From positions 62,001 through 126,000 of the forward strand of contig CAWISL010000008.1 of assembly GCA_963838795.1 (NCBI GenBank): 64,000 nucleotides of DNA, read 5' to 3'. The DNA is from JAIBJN01 sp963838795. Lineage in GTDB: Bacteria; Actinomycetota; Thermoleophilia; Gaiellales; Gaiellaceae. Below are positions 1 through 8,033 of this stretch, piece by piece. The notes beneath the pieces were generated by a model. That model worked only from the letters and a program-made list of their open reading frames with translations, was not told where the DNA came from and ran no database searches. The position numbers and the translations under genes were made by a program. The stretch's first letter is position 1, and each line of letters opens with the position of its first letter.

Positions 1-130
1 ACTCGCCGAGGCCGCTGTCCTCGCCCGCCATGCGAACGCGAGAGTCACCGGCCAGGTCTACGCCGGGTTGAGCGAGAGCGGCCGGGCAGGGATCGCCGAC
101 AAGCTCCTCGACGCCGGGATCGGCGGCTGA
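1..130 (+). CDS. Tyrosine site-specific integrase, C-terminal end (partial)
   Basis: The frame is open from the window edge to a TGA at 128-130, giving about 42 residues. They include ARHANARVTGQVYAGL, which resembles the C-terminal motif of phage-type tyrosine recombinases, where the Tyr is the DNA-cleaving nucleophile. The catalytic Arg and His-x-x-Arg lie outside the window. A hairpin terminator and then a tRNA 3'-end fragment follow within 180 bp, the usual neighbourhood of an integrase and its att site. Family assignment rests on this short tail plus context. Confidence 0.7.
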   Translation, partial: LAEAAVLARHANARVTGQVYAGLSESGRAGIADKLLDAGIGG

Positions 131-197
131 ATCCTTGGCTGGTTTGGCTGGTTTCGCCGTCCCTTCGGGGATACCCGAGGAACATGGCCGATCCCGG

Positions 198-220
198 AAA
201 GCCCCGATCCATCGGGGTTT
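198..220 (+). terminator. Hairpin terminator after the integrase fragment
   Basis: A stem of GCCCCGAT pairing with ATCGGGG-type bases across a very short loop is preceded by A residues and followed by TTT. It lies 70 bp after the integrase stop and probably ends that transcript. Confidence 0.6.
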
Positions 221-259
221 GCGAGCCAGGAGTGTCCCCGAGGTAACGGCCGGTCTGAT

Positions 260-304
260 TCGACAAGCTGGGGGTCACTGGTTCGAGCCCAGTACCGCCC
301 ACCA
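260..304 (+). repeat. tRNA 3'-end fragment, att-like repeat copy 1
   Basis: This stretch has the T-stem ACTGG, loop TTCGAGC, T-stem CCAGT, an acceptor 3' strand ACCGCCC, discriminator A and an encoded CCA (302-304). No matching 5' half (GGGCGGT acceptor, D-arm, anticodon arm) exists upstream, so it is not a complete tRNA. Near-identical 43-44-bp copies occur at 19347-19389 and 23498-23541. Tyrosine integrases commonly recombine at tRNA 3' ends and leave such fragments as attR. The intact tRNA is expected left of the window. Confidence 0.8.
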
Positions 305-307
305 TAG

Positions 308-333
308 AAACCCCCGCACAGACGGGGGTTTCG
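308..333 (+). terminator. Rho-independent terminator behind the tRNA fragment
   Basis: AAACCCCCG pairs with CGGGGGTTT across a short loop, starting 4 bases after the encoded CCA. It looks like the terminator of the original tRNA transcript carried along with the att fragment. Between 130 and 476 I see only the two terminators and this fragment, with no gene. Confidence 0.7.
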
Positions 334-476
334 CTTTCTCGGCAGACAACAATGTCGAGGCCGGGCGAAGCCGTCGACACCTCCACCGGCCACATCGGCT
401 TCCACTGCCTCGTCAGGCCGTAGGCGCCTCGGCGAGGATCTCAGACGAGGGCGCGGGCGGGCGTGGCCGCAACCTG

Positions 477-1358
477 ATGAGCGATATGATGACCACCAGT
501 CACGGAGCGCGAGGACCGGAGCGGCGCGCGATGACCGGCTTGACTCCATCGGCGAACGCGGAGCACGGGTCGTACTGGCGGCGCCATGCTGGCGCGCTCC
601 TCCTCGGCGGATTCGGCCTCCTGATCCTCGTCATCATCGTGGGCCAGCTTCTCGATCGGGGGGACGTCCAGGCATGGCTGGCCGAGCAGTCCGCCGCGAC
701 GGCGTACTTCATCGTCTTCCTCCTGGTCGGCCTGGACGCCGTGATTCCGATTTTCCCCGGCGAGACGACGCTGAACGCGGCGTCGACGATCGCAGCCGAC
801 GGCGGGCTCGAGCTCGAGCTCGTCATGCTCGCCGGTGCTCTCGGAGCGATTGTCGGCGACTCCTGTCTCTTCTGGATCGCGCGCAGGTACACGGCCCAGG
901 TCCGGCCAGGCCTGGACAAGGCAAAGAAGAACCAGAAGGTTGAGGCCGCCTGGAGCATGCTGGACGCCTCGCCTGGGCTCCTCATCGTCGGGGGCCGCTA
1001 TGTCCCCGGGATGCGCTTCGCCGTCAACGCGTCGATGGGACTTTCCGACATCCCTTATCGCCGCTTTCTGCCATGGTCGGCTCTCGGAGGTGCGCTGTGG
1101 TCGATCTATACGTGCGGTCTGGCCTACCTGGTGGCTTCCACCCTTGCCGGCTTCCCGCTCGCATCCATTGTCATCGCCGCCGTCATCACCTCGTGCGTCA
1201 TCGTGGCCACCTACTTCGTCTACCGGCGTAGACAGAGGCGCGTCGCCGAGAAGGTTTCGCAGGACGAAGCAGCCGGTGGTGGTTCCCAGCGACCTTCTGC
1301 TTCGCACGCCACGCCGGTGTACGAAACGACGCCCGAGAAGGGCGCGCCTGCTGAGTAG
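477..1358 (+). CDS. DedA-family (SNARE-associated/VTT domain) membrane protein
   Basis: The protein has about 293 residues. A short polar N-terminus is followed by a hydrophobic helix (ALLLGGFGLLILVIIVGQLL), then the DedA core: a re-entrant stretch with IPIFPGETTLNAAS, a GAIVGDSCLFWIARRY segment, GGRYVPGMRFAVNASMGLS and two C-terminal helices. DedA proteins sit in the cytoplasmic membrane and are linked to lipid scrambling and envelope homeostasis; the substrate here is unknown. I chose ATG 477 because the frame further upstream runs through the terminators and the tRNA fragment. ATG 486, 489 or 531 are alternatives and none has a clear ribosome binding site. An NADH-dehydrogenase-like gene follows in the same direction after 46 bp. 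Confidence 0.8.
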   Translation: MSDMMTTSHGARGPERRAMTGLTPSANAEHGSYWRRHAGALLLGGFGLLILVIIVGQLLDRGDVQAWLAEQSAATAYFIVFLLVGLDAVIPIFPGETTLNAASTIAADGGLELELVMLAGALGAIVGDSCLFWIARRYTAQVRPGLDKAKKNQKVEAAWSMLDASPGLLIVGGRYVPGMRFAVNASMGLSDIPYRRFLPWSALGGALWSIYTCGLAYLVASTLAGFPLASIVIAAVITSCVIVATYFVYRRRQRRVAEKVSQDEAAGGGSQRPSASHATPVYETTPEKGAPAE

Positions 1359-1404
1359 TCCGCCTTGGGAGCGACGCTCAACCCGTGGCCGCGAAGGAAA
1401 TCTG

Positions 1405-2721
1405 ATGGCGAGAAACGCGGTGACGGAGAGCACTGAGCCCAGCGACAAGCACCGGCGGCGCCCGCGCGTCGTCGTGCTCGGGGGCGGCTTCGGCGGGATC
1501 GGGGCCGCCCGCGCCCTCAAGGACGTCGAAGCCGAGGTCGTGCTTGTGGACAAGCACGACTACCACACGTTCCAGCCGCTCCTCTACCAGTTGGCCACCC
1601 ACCTGCTCGAGACGGCTGTCGTCGGGCACGCGCTCCGTGGTCTCTTCCACGAGCAGCCCAACGTCGTCGTCCACCAGGCGACCGTAACCGGGATCGACCT
1701 CGCGGGCCGCCGGGTGCAGTTCGCTGAGATGGCTCCGCTCGAGTACGACTACCTCGTGCTCGCGGTCGGCGCCGAGGTCACCTTCTTCGGAACCGAGGGC
1801 GCCGCAGAGCACGCGTTTCCGATGTACACGCTGTCCGACGCCGTGCGTCTCAAGGAGCACATCCTCCGCATGTGGGGGGCGGCGGACCGAGACCCGGCGC
1901 TTGTGGAAGACGGAGCGCTGAACGTCGTCGTCGTCGGCGGCGGCCCGACGGGGGTTGAGAGCGCAGGCGCGCTGGCCGAGCTCTACCGGGAGAGCTTCGC
2001 CAAGGACTACCCGAGTTTGCCGCAGGAGAAGGCCCGGATCATCCTCGTCGAGGCGGCGCCCGAGCTCTTCACGATGTTCAAGAAGGATCTGCGCGAGTAC
2101 GCGAAGAAGGCCCTCGAGAAGTTCAGCGTCGAGGTTATGGTCGGCGAGCTCGTGTCTTCCGTGGAGCCGACTCGGGTCACGCTTGAGTCGGGCACCGTCC
2201 TCGAAGCCCACACGCTGGTCTGGGGCGCCGGCCTCCAGGCCAACCCGATCGCCGCCTCGCTGGGGCTCGAGCTGGAAAAGGGAAACCGGATCCCGGTCGG
2301 GCCGGATCTCACGGTCGCAGGGCACCCCGAGGTCTTCGCCGTCGGCGACATCGCTTGGATCACCGACACGAAGACGGACACGGTCCTCCCGCAGCTCGGC
2401 TCGGTCGCCCTCCAGGCCGGCGAGCGCGCGGGAGAGAACGTGGCGCGGCGCGTGGCGGGCAAGGAGACCGAGCCCTTCGTTTACCGCGACAAGGGCACGA
2501 TGGCGACGATCGGCCGCGGTGCAGCGGTGATCCAGACCGCCCGCGGGCGCACGATCAAGGGCAAGACGGCCGCGCTCGCGTGGGGAGCCGTCCATCTCGC
2601 GCTCCTCTCCACCGGTGAGGACCGGGCTAAGGCGATCGTGAACTGGACGTGGGCCGGCTTCTCGCACGAGCGCCCCGGCCGGATCACGGTGCGGACGGAC
2701 GACGAGATGAGAGCGAAATGA
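1405..2721 (+). CDS. NDH-2-like NAD(P)/FAD-dependent oxidoreductase
   Basis: The protein has 438 residues. It has an N-terminal FAD-binding Rossmann motif (VVVLGGGFGGIGAARAL, about residues 22-38), a second NAD(P)H-binding motif (VVVVGGGPTGVESAGALAE, about residues 173-191), and the C-terminal FAD contact AVGDIAW. This is the two-dinucleotide-fold pattern of type II NADH dehydrogenases and related membrane-associated flavoproteins. NDH-2 transfers electrons from NADH to quinone without proton pumping. The C-terminus lacks an obvious transmembrane helix but keeps a hydrophobic stretch (LAWGAVHLALL) that could contact the membrane. Start ATG 1405 has GAAGGA about 8 bp upstream. Confidence 0.85.
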   Translation: MARNAVTESTEPSDKHRRRPRVVVLGGGFGGIGAARALKDVEAEVVLVDKHDYHTFQPLLYQLATHLLETAVVGHALRGLFHEQPNVVVHQATVTGIDLAGRRVQFAEMAPLEYDYLVLAVGAEVTFFGTEGAAEHAFPMYTLSDAVRLKEHILRMWGAADRDPALVEDGALNVVVVGGGPTGVESAGALAELYRESFAKDYPSLPQEKARIILVEAAPELFTMFKKDLREYAKKALEKFSVEVMVGELVSSVEPTRVTLESGTVLEAHTLVWGAGLQANPIAASLGLELEKGNRIPVGPDLTVAGHPEVFAVGDIAWITDTKTDTVLPQLGSVALQAGERAGENVARRVAGKETEPFVYRDKGTMATIGRGAAVIQTARGRTIKGKTAALAWGAVHLALLSTGEDRAKAIVNWTWAGFSHERPGRITVRTDDEMRAK

Positions 2722-2876
2722 ACTAACCTGCGCCGCCGCGAATCGCTTTCACGCTGCTCGTTACCGACAACAGCTTGAGGAGACGAATACCGCACCGATG
2801 TGTTCCGGGCTGAGATCTTGCACTCGCCTCCGCCCATGACAGGTGCTATGTGTTGTCGAAACGCTGCCGGCCCAGG

Positions 2877-4382
2877 TCAAGCGTCAGACGCGATCAGTCG
2901 GCCGGACTCCACGGCTTCGCGGAGAGCTGCAAAGTCGCGCTCGTTCTGGTCGGCGTAGATCTCCGCGAACGAGGCCAACGCGCGGTCGAACGCGTCGCCC
3001 CTGCCGAGATAGCTCGCGATCGCGATCGCATCGCCCGAGCGGGCGTGTGCGCGCGCGAGGGTCCAGCCACAGATGTGGGCGTAGAAACCGAGCGCACGAG
3101 CATTCATCCAGTCGAAGTCGGCCGAGCCCTTGCCGTCCCAGAGTTGACGCACGTAGAAGTCGGCCTGCAGGCCGAACTGGTCGACCCGTGTCCAGCCGAG
3201 CATGATGTCGCTCGCCGCCTGCATCAGGCGCTGCCCCGCGACGACGCGCCTGCCGTGGTTGGAGAACTCGCTCTCGCCGAGGAAGGGCTCGAGCACGGAC
3301 CGGTCGGCCTGCTTGATCTGGAGGAAAAGCGGGTCCTCGACATCGCGGCCCAGAAGGAGAGCGATCCAGGCGCGTGAGCCGACGCTCCCCACCCCGACGA
3401 CCTTGCGTGCCGCGTGGGCGTAGCGGAAGCGCTCGAGCAGACGCCGATGGTCGTCTGTGAGGGTCTCGCGGTAGGACGAGAGCACGCCTTGGACATACTC
3501 CTCGATCTGCTCCGCATCCACCCCCGCGCCTGCTGCGACTTCCTCGATCGGCACGATGAGCGGCGGGTCGCTGACGATGCGCGGCTCCCCGCCCACGACC
3601 TCGGTCAGCTTGGCAAACGCTCTGAGGCTGTCCTTCGTCTGCGCCTTGGCGACGCTCTCCTGCGTCCGCTTCGCGTGTTTCTTCGGGGCGACCTGGTTGA
3701 CCAGCCGCATGAACTCGTCCTGGTCGAGGCGCGCGTACCAGACCTCGAGGTCCCTCATTCCGGCGAGGGCGGCCATCGCTTCACGATAGGAACGAACGAC
3801 CTCGAGGTTGATGGTGCGACGCTCCTTCTGGTCGAAGCCGCGGTCTCTGCCCGCGACCGCAAAGCTCGCGACGAGGCGCTTGACGTCCCACTCGAATGGG
3901 CCCGGCAGGGTCTCGTCGAAGTCGTTGAGGTCGAAGACAAGCCGGCGGTCCGGTCCCGCGAATCCGCCGAAGTTGGACAGATGCGCGTCTCCGCACAACT
4001 GCGTTTGCAGGCCCGTGCGGGATGAGCCTGCTAGATCGGCGGCCATGATGTAGGCGGCGCCCCTGAAGAACGTGAATGGGGACACGAGCATCCGGCCGTG
4101 CCGGACCGGGAGGAGCTCGCGCAGGCGGGTGGCCGCCTGCTCCTCGAGCAGGTCGACCGGATCGCGCCGATCGGCGGCAGCCTCCCACTCCGCGTGGCTA
4201 GAGCGCGGCACCTCGGCTCGCACCTGCTTTCCCCGCGCGGCGCGCTCCGCAGCTGTGAGCCAAGCCTGGGCGCTCTGCGACGACGCCTTCTTCGGGCCTG
4301 ATTCCGACTCCGATCCGTGGCGACGGGTGGGTGGCGTCTCCGGCGCGGCACCGATTTCCGTGGAGTGTTCAACGTCCGCCAT
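2877..4382 (-). CDS. DUF2252 family protein
   Basis: The protein has 501 residues. The DUF2252 signature is clear: FFRGAAYIMAADL, CGDAHLSNFGGFAGPD and FDLNDFDETLPGPFEWDVKRL, followed by GVGSVGSRAWIALLLG and a long helical C-terminus. The family has a protein-kinase-like fold by its HxDxHxxN-like GDAHLSNF motif, but no substrate is established. The first 40 residues are polar and low complexity. An MFS exporter gene lies immediately upstream on the same strand (27-bp gap), so the two are probably cotranscribed. Confidence 0.85.
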   Translation of the reverse strand: MADVEHSTEIGAAPETPPTRRHGSESESGPKKASSQSAQAWLTAAERAARGKQVRAEVPRSSHAEWEAAADRRDPVDLLEEQAATRLRELLPVRHGRMLVSPFTFFRGAAYIMAADLAGSSRTGLQTQLCGDAHLSNFGGFAGPDRRLVFDLNDFDETLPGPFEWDVKRLVASFAVAGRDRGFDQKERRTINLEVVRSYREAMAALAGMRDLEVWYARLDQDEFMRLVNQVAPKKHAKRTQESVAKAQTKDSLRAFAKLTEVVGGEPRIVSDPPLIVPIEEVAAGAGVDAEQIEEYVQGVLSSYRETLTDDHRRLLERFRYAHAARKVVGVGSVGSRAWIALLLGRDVEDPLFLQIKQADRSVLEPFLGESEFSNHGRRVVAGQRLMQAASDIMLGWTRVDQFGLQADFYVRQLWDGKGSADFDWMNARALGFYAHICGWTLARAHARSGDAIAIASYLGRGDAFDRALASFAEIYADQNERDFAALREAVESGRLIASDA

Positions 4383-4409
4383 GATCAGACTCCTTTCTCT
4401 CAGGTTCGG

Positions 4410-6029
4410 CTACGTTGGCGCCCCGCGAGGCTGGGTCGTCGGGATGCGTTGGGCGAAGAACAGAGCCACGATCGCGAGCAACGCGAGGATGGCGAGGGCG
4501 GAGCGAAGGCCGTCGATGCGCGCGTCTTGGTAGGCGGCTATGGCGGCTTCGCTTGTCTCCGTCTCGGCGCCGGCTTCGTCGAGTGCCGTTTCGAGATCGG
4601 CGTCAGAGATGAACGGCACGCCGCCGGCCAGCTCGACCTGGGCCTGGGCCTTCACCTGGGAGGGGATTGCCGGGCTCTGCTCGATGTTGGCCAGGAAGGA
4701 CGAGGTCAGGGTGGCGATCAGGATTGAGCCGGCCAGCGCAGTGCCCATCGAGGCGCCCAGGTTCGTCGCCGTGTTCTGCACGCCGCCTACCTCGGGGGCC
4801 TCGTCGTCTGGGACGGCGCTGACGGTGACGGCTCCGAGTTGCGAGGCGAGCGCGCCGATCCCCAGCCCGATCAGGAGCAGGGGCACCGCAACGATCTCCG
4901 GCCCGGCGTCCGCGTCCAGCGCCCCGAGTAGCACGAGCGTGCCCGCGAGCAGAGCGAGCAGGCCGCTGCGGACGACGAGGCGCGGCGAGATGTCGGGGAG
5001 GAAGCGGGGGATTCCGATCGCAGCTGCGAGCAGGGTGACCGAGAGCGGCAGCAGCCGCGCACCCGTCTCGAGGGCGGACAGACCCAGACAGACTGAGAGA
5101 AACAGCGGCACGACAAAGAAGAAACCCGCTTGGACGAGGTATTGGAAGAAGAACATAATCAGGCCGCCGTTGAGCTGCGTGTTGCGCAACATCGCCGGGC
5201 GCACGAGCGGCTCTTCACCCCGCGACTCCCGCCGAGCCTGCCAGCGAAAGAAGAGCCACATCACGAACAGGCCGGCCAGGATCAGCCACACCGTCGGCGA
5301 CAATCCCGCCCAGGAGGGGCCGCCCTCCTTGGGCTGAATCCAGCCCCACTCCCCCGAGCGGAGGACACCGAAGACGAGCAGCCCGAGCCCGAGCGCCGAG
5401 AGCACGGCGCCGACCACGTCGAGCTGTGGACGCTCCTCGGGCGGAGCGTCTGCGATCCGGCGCGCCAGAAGCAGGATGATGAGCACGAGCACAACTTCGC
5501 CGGCGAAAACCCAACGCCAGGAGAAGTAGGTCGTGAAGAAGCCTCCGATCAGCGGCCCGACCGCGATCGCGATCGCGCCCGCAGCCGCGACCAAGCCATA
5601 GGCGGCCGGCCGGCGCTCGACCGCGAAGTTCCCGGCCACCAGCGCAACGATCGCGGGCAGGATCAGGGCGGCGCCGATCCCCTCCAGGAACGACCAGCCG
5701 AACAGCAACACCTCCAGACTCGGCGCGAGCGCCGTTATGAACGACCCGCACCCGTAGATGACGCAGCCGATCGCGAAGGCCCGCTTGCGCCCGATCATCG
5801 CCCCCACCTTCGCGGCCGTGATCATCGACGCCGCCATCACCAGCGTGTACGCAGTGATCGCCCCCTGAATCCCGGTCACCGTCGTCCCCACGTCTTCCGC
5901 CACGGTCGCGATCGAGACGTTCATCACCGACGTATCCAGCGTCATCAAGAACTGCCCCGCCGCCAACGTCAGTAACACCAGCTTCGCGCCGCTCGCGCGT
6001 GCCGACGGGGCAGTCTCAGCGGTCGCCAC
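4410..6029 (-). CDS. MFS transporter, DHA2 (EmrB/QacA-like) family
   Basis: The protein has 539 residues with about 14 hydrophobic helices. Characteristic features are LDTSVMNVSIATVAEDVG in helix 1, the loop motif GAMIGRKRAF between helices 2 and 3, and motif C-like AAGAIAIAVGPLIGGFF in helix 5. These mark the DHA2 drug:H+ antiporter family of the cytoplasmic membrane; the exported compound cannot be read from sequence. The start is a GTG at 6029. A polar insert (EQSPAIPSQVKAQAQVELAGG) between the last helices is typical of EmrB-type proteins. It precedes the DUF2252 gene in a likely two-gene operon. Confidence 0.85.
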   Translation of the reverse strand: MATAETAPSARASGAKLVLLTLAAGQFLMTLDTSVMNVSIATVAEDVGTTVTGIQGAITAYTLVMAASMITAAKVGAMIGRKRAFAIGCVIYGCGSFITALAPSLEVLLFGWSFLEGIGAALILPAIVALVAGNFAVERRPAAYGLVAAAGAIAIAVGPLIGGFFTTYFSWRWVFAGEVVLVLIILLLARRIADAPPEERPQLDVVGAVLSALGLGLLVFGVLRSGEWGWIQPKEGGPSWAGLSPTVWLILAGLFVMWLFFRWQARRESRGEEPLVRPAMLRNTQLNGGLIMFFFQYLVQAGFFFVVPLFLSVCLGLSALETGARLLPLSVTLLAAAIGIPRFLPDISPRLVVRSGLLALLAGTLVLLGALDADAGPEIVAVPLLLIGLGIGALASQLGAVTVSAVPDDEAPEVGGVQNTATNLGASMGTALAGSILIATLTSSFLANIEQSPAIPSQVKAQAQVELAGGVPFISDADLETALDEAGAETETSEAAIAAYQDARIDGLRSALAILALLAIVALFFAQRIPTTQPRGAPT

Positions 6030-6208
6030 AAGCCCGATTCTGCATCACCGGGGCCGAACGCGTTTTTCGGCGAGAGCCCGTACAGTTACTCCGGTGCCTG
6101 CCGTCCCGCCGACGAACTGTGGCGGTGGCTGCTGGTCGCGACTGGGCACAGGCGCATGGACCGAAGCCGATCAGCACGTGTGGGAGCCTCGGAAAGAAAG
6201 GAGAACTC

Positions 6209-6544
6209 ATGGCCGAGCAATCCACCGAAAGTCAGCTTCTCGACCTGCTCATGAAGATGACAGGTGAGTCGATCGAAGCGTCTAGCCTCGACGACGAGGC
6301 ACTCATGCTTGTCCGTATCGCCGCGCTCGTCGCAGTCGATGCGCCGCCGGCCTCGTACCTGCTGAACCTCGGAGCCGCCGACAAGGTCGGCGTTGACGAG
6401 GAGCAGATCGTCGGCGTCCTCGCCGCTATCGCGCCGATCGTTGGCACCGCGCGCGTCGCCTCGGCGGCTGGCAAGATGGTGCGCGCGCTCGGGCTCGCGA
6501 TCGAGCTTGGCGAGTTGGAGACGGAGGCAGAAGCCGAAGCGTAG
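6209..6544 (+). CDS. Carboxymuconolactone decarboxylase (AhpD-like) family protein
   Basis: The protein has 111 residues. The segment LVRIAALVAVDAPPASYLLN followed by EEQIVGVLAAIAPIVGTARV is the recognisable core of the actinobacterial CMD/AhpD-like fold. The AhpD catalytic CxxC is absent, so peroxidase-reducing activity is not supported; these short proteins are usually annotated only by fold. A strong ribosome binding site (AAAGGAG) lies 6-7 bp before ATG 6209. It heads a run of same-strand genes leading to a Dyp-type peroxidase. Confidence 0.7.
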   Translation: MAEQSTESQLLDLLMKMTGESIEASSLDDEALMLVRIAALVAVDAPPASYLLNLGAADKVGVDEEQIVGVLAAIAPIVGTARVASAAGKMVRALGLAIELGELETEAEAEA

Positions 6545-6605
6545 GACCCGGAAGCGTGACCCGCCGCCGACACGACGTGGCAGACCCGAGCGAGGAGGAT
6601 CACCA

Positions 6606-7127
6606 ATGGCCAGCCAAGAGAAGGCCCCCACACAGTCCGACGATCCGGTCGTGAGGCACATCGTCACCCGCCGCATCGCAGCGGCTCTCACGGCTGCCCT
6701 CATGGTCCTGGTCCCGAGTCTCGGCTGCGGCTCGGATGACGACGGAAGCGCACCAACCGCGGCCGCAACGGGCAGCGCCGACACGGCTACAGGCACCGTC
6801 GACCAGGGGGTCGACAGCCTGCAGGAGGCTCAGGCGGAGCTCTGTCCCGAGCTGTCGGATGTCGAAGCGGACCTCGCGGAGGTCTCCGCCAGCGGGACGG
6901 AGGCCGGCCAGGAAGCCCTTGCAGGCTTCGGATCCTTCGCGGCATCCCTCGACGCCGTTGCCGCGGCTCTCACCTCCGCGGGGGCTACTGACGCGGCGAC
7001 TGCCGCCGACGACCTTGCGGCCAGCCTGGAGTCGCTCTCCACGTCCGGCGGGGAGGACGCCCGTGCCGCGGCCGGCGAGGCGGCCGAGGGGGCACAGCAG
7101 CTCGCAGAGGCTCTGCGGTGTCCGTGA
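6606..7127 (+). CDS. Secreted lipoprotein of unknown function
   Basis: The protein has 173 residues. The N-terminus carries two Arg, a hydrophobic stretch (AAALTAALMVLVPSLGC) and a lipobox ending at Cys41, so it should be lipid-anchored outside the membrane. The mature part starts with a Ser/Thr/Ala/Gly-rich linker and continues as an Ala-rich, probably helical domain with two Cys (in ELCPEL and at the C-terminal LRCP) that could pair. I recognise no family. GAGGAGG lies about 9 bp before ATG 6606. Confidence 0.6.
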   Translation: MASQEKAPTQSDDPVVRHIVTRRIAAALTAALMVLVPSLGCGSDDDGSAPTAAATGSADTATGTVDQGVDSLQEAQAELCPELSDVEADLAEVSASGTEAGQEALAGFGSFAASLDAVAAALTSAGATDAATAADDLAASLESLSTSGGEDARAAAGEAAEGAQQLAEALRCP

Positions 7128-7164
7128 CCCCAGTCGAGCGAGGTCGAGACCAAAGGAGAACGCT

Positions 7165-8022
7165 ATGAGCCAAAGTCATCTCGTCATTGACTTCCCGATC
7201 AAGGGTCCCGCCAACGCCAAGGCGCTACCCGAAGAGCTGCCCGCGTTGATGCCCGATTTCGCGAGCGTGCAGGACGACCTCGGTACCGTGCATTTCTCCC
7301 GCTTCATGGTCGAGGGAGACGAGAAGCTTCTCTTCCTTTCGGACATCGACGGTGAGAACGACCAGCATGTCGAGCGGCTCGTGGAGAGCGCCGGACCGGT
7401 GTTCGACGCCATCTTCGAGCACGTGGACGACCCTCCAGGCGCGCCCGTGGCTGATGACCCCCAGAGGGCCAGCAAATGGCTGAAGCAGCATGTCCGGAAG
7501 CCTCTCGACACGTACTTCGCGTACGAGGACGCTTCCGTTCAGGACATCAAGGAGTGCGCGCGTGCGGCGGGCTTCACGGGCGATACCTCGCAGGGCGCCC
7601 TGCTGACATACATGTCCATCAGGTCGGGTGTCCGAGACTTTGGCTTGAAGCTACTCGGGAAGCACATGATTGGGAAGAAGGGGCACGAAGCATCCGACGC
7701 TATTGGGACCCTGCACTTCTCCCATTGGGTGCCCTTTGAGAACAACCACATAGGGTTCTTCACGATCTTCGACGGTGACTTCGCGAAGTACATCCAGGAC
7801 TTCGCAGACAAGACGTCGTTCGTCTTCGATGCTCTCTTTCCACACGTCGACGGCGCGCCGCCGACTCCAGTAGCAAAGAACGCCCAGGCGTTCTATGAGT
7901 GGGCATTGGCAAACAACTATCCTGCCATCGGCTTCTACAGCGCCTATCCAGGCCTCGGGGTTCAAGACATCAAAGCCCTGCTGGCCGACTATCAGACGTC
8001 ACCGTCGACCACCGCTCGATAG
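7165..8022 (+). CDS. Two-repeat protein partnered with a Dyp-type peroxidase
   Basis: The protein has 285 residues and no signal peptide. It consists of two homologous halves of about 97 residues. Half A (about 39-136) starts GTVHFSRFMV, continues VFDAIFEHVDDPPGAPVA and ends ASVQDIKECARA. Half B (about 176-272) starts GTLHFSHWVP, continues VFDALFPHVDGAPPTPVA and ends LGVQDIKALLAD. The peroxidase gene follows after 11 bp, so they are almost certainly cotranscribed. I recall similar segments near Dyp-like peroxidases, but no activity is known to me. AAAGGAGAA precedes ATG 7165. The 5' end was apparently copied into the gene at 12696. Confidence 0.75.
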   Translation: MSQSHLVIDFPIKGPANAKALPEELPALMPDFASVQDDLGTVHFSRFMVEGDEKLLFLSDIDGENDQHVERLVESAGPVFDAIFEHVDDPPGAPVADDPQRASKWLKQHVRKPLDTYFAYEDASVQDIKECARAAGFTGDTSQGALLTYMSIRSGVRDFGLKLLGKHMIGKKGHEASDAIGTLHFSHWVPFENNHIGFFTIFDGDFAKYIQDFADKTSFVFDALFPHVDGAPPTPVAKNAQAFYEWALANNYPAIGFYSAYPGLGVQDIKALLADYQTSPSTTAR

Positions 8023-8033
8023 CAGCACCGGCG

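Noticed and set aside
135..476. N-terminal extension of the DedA frame
   Set aside because: It runs through two terminators and the tRNA fragment and has no protein-like pattern; ATG 477 is kept.
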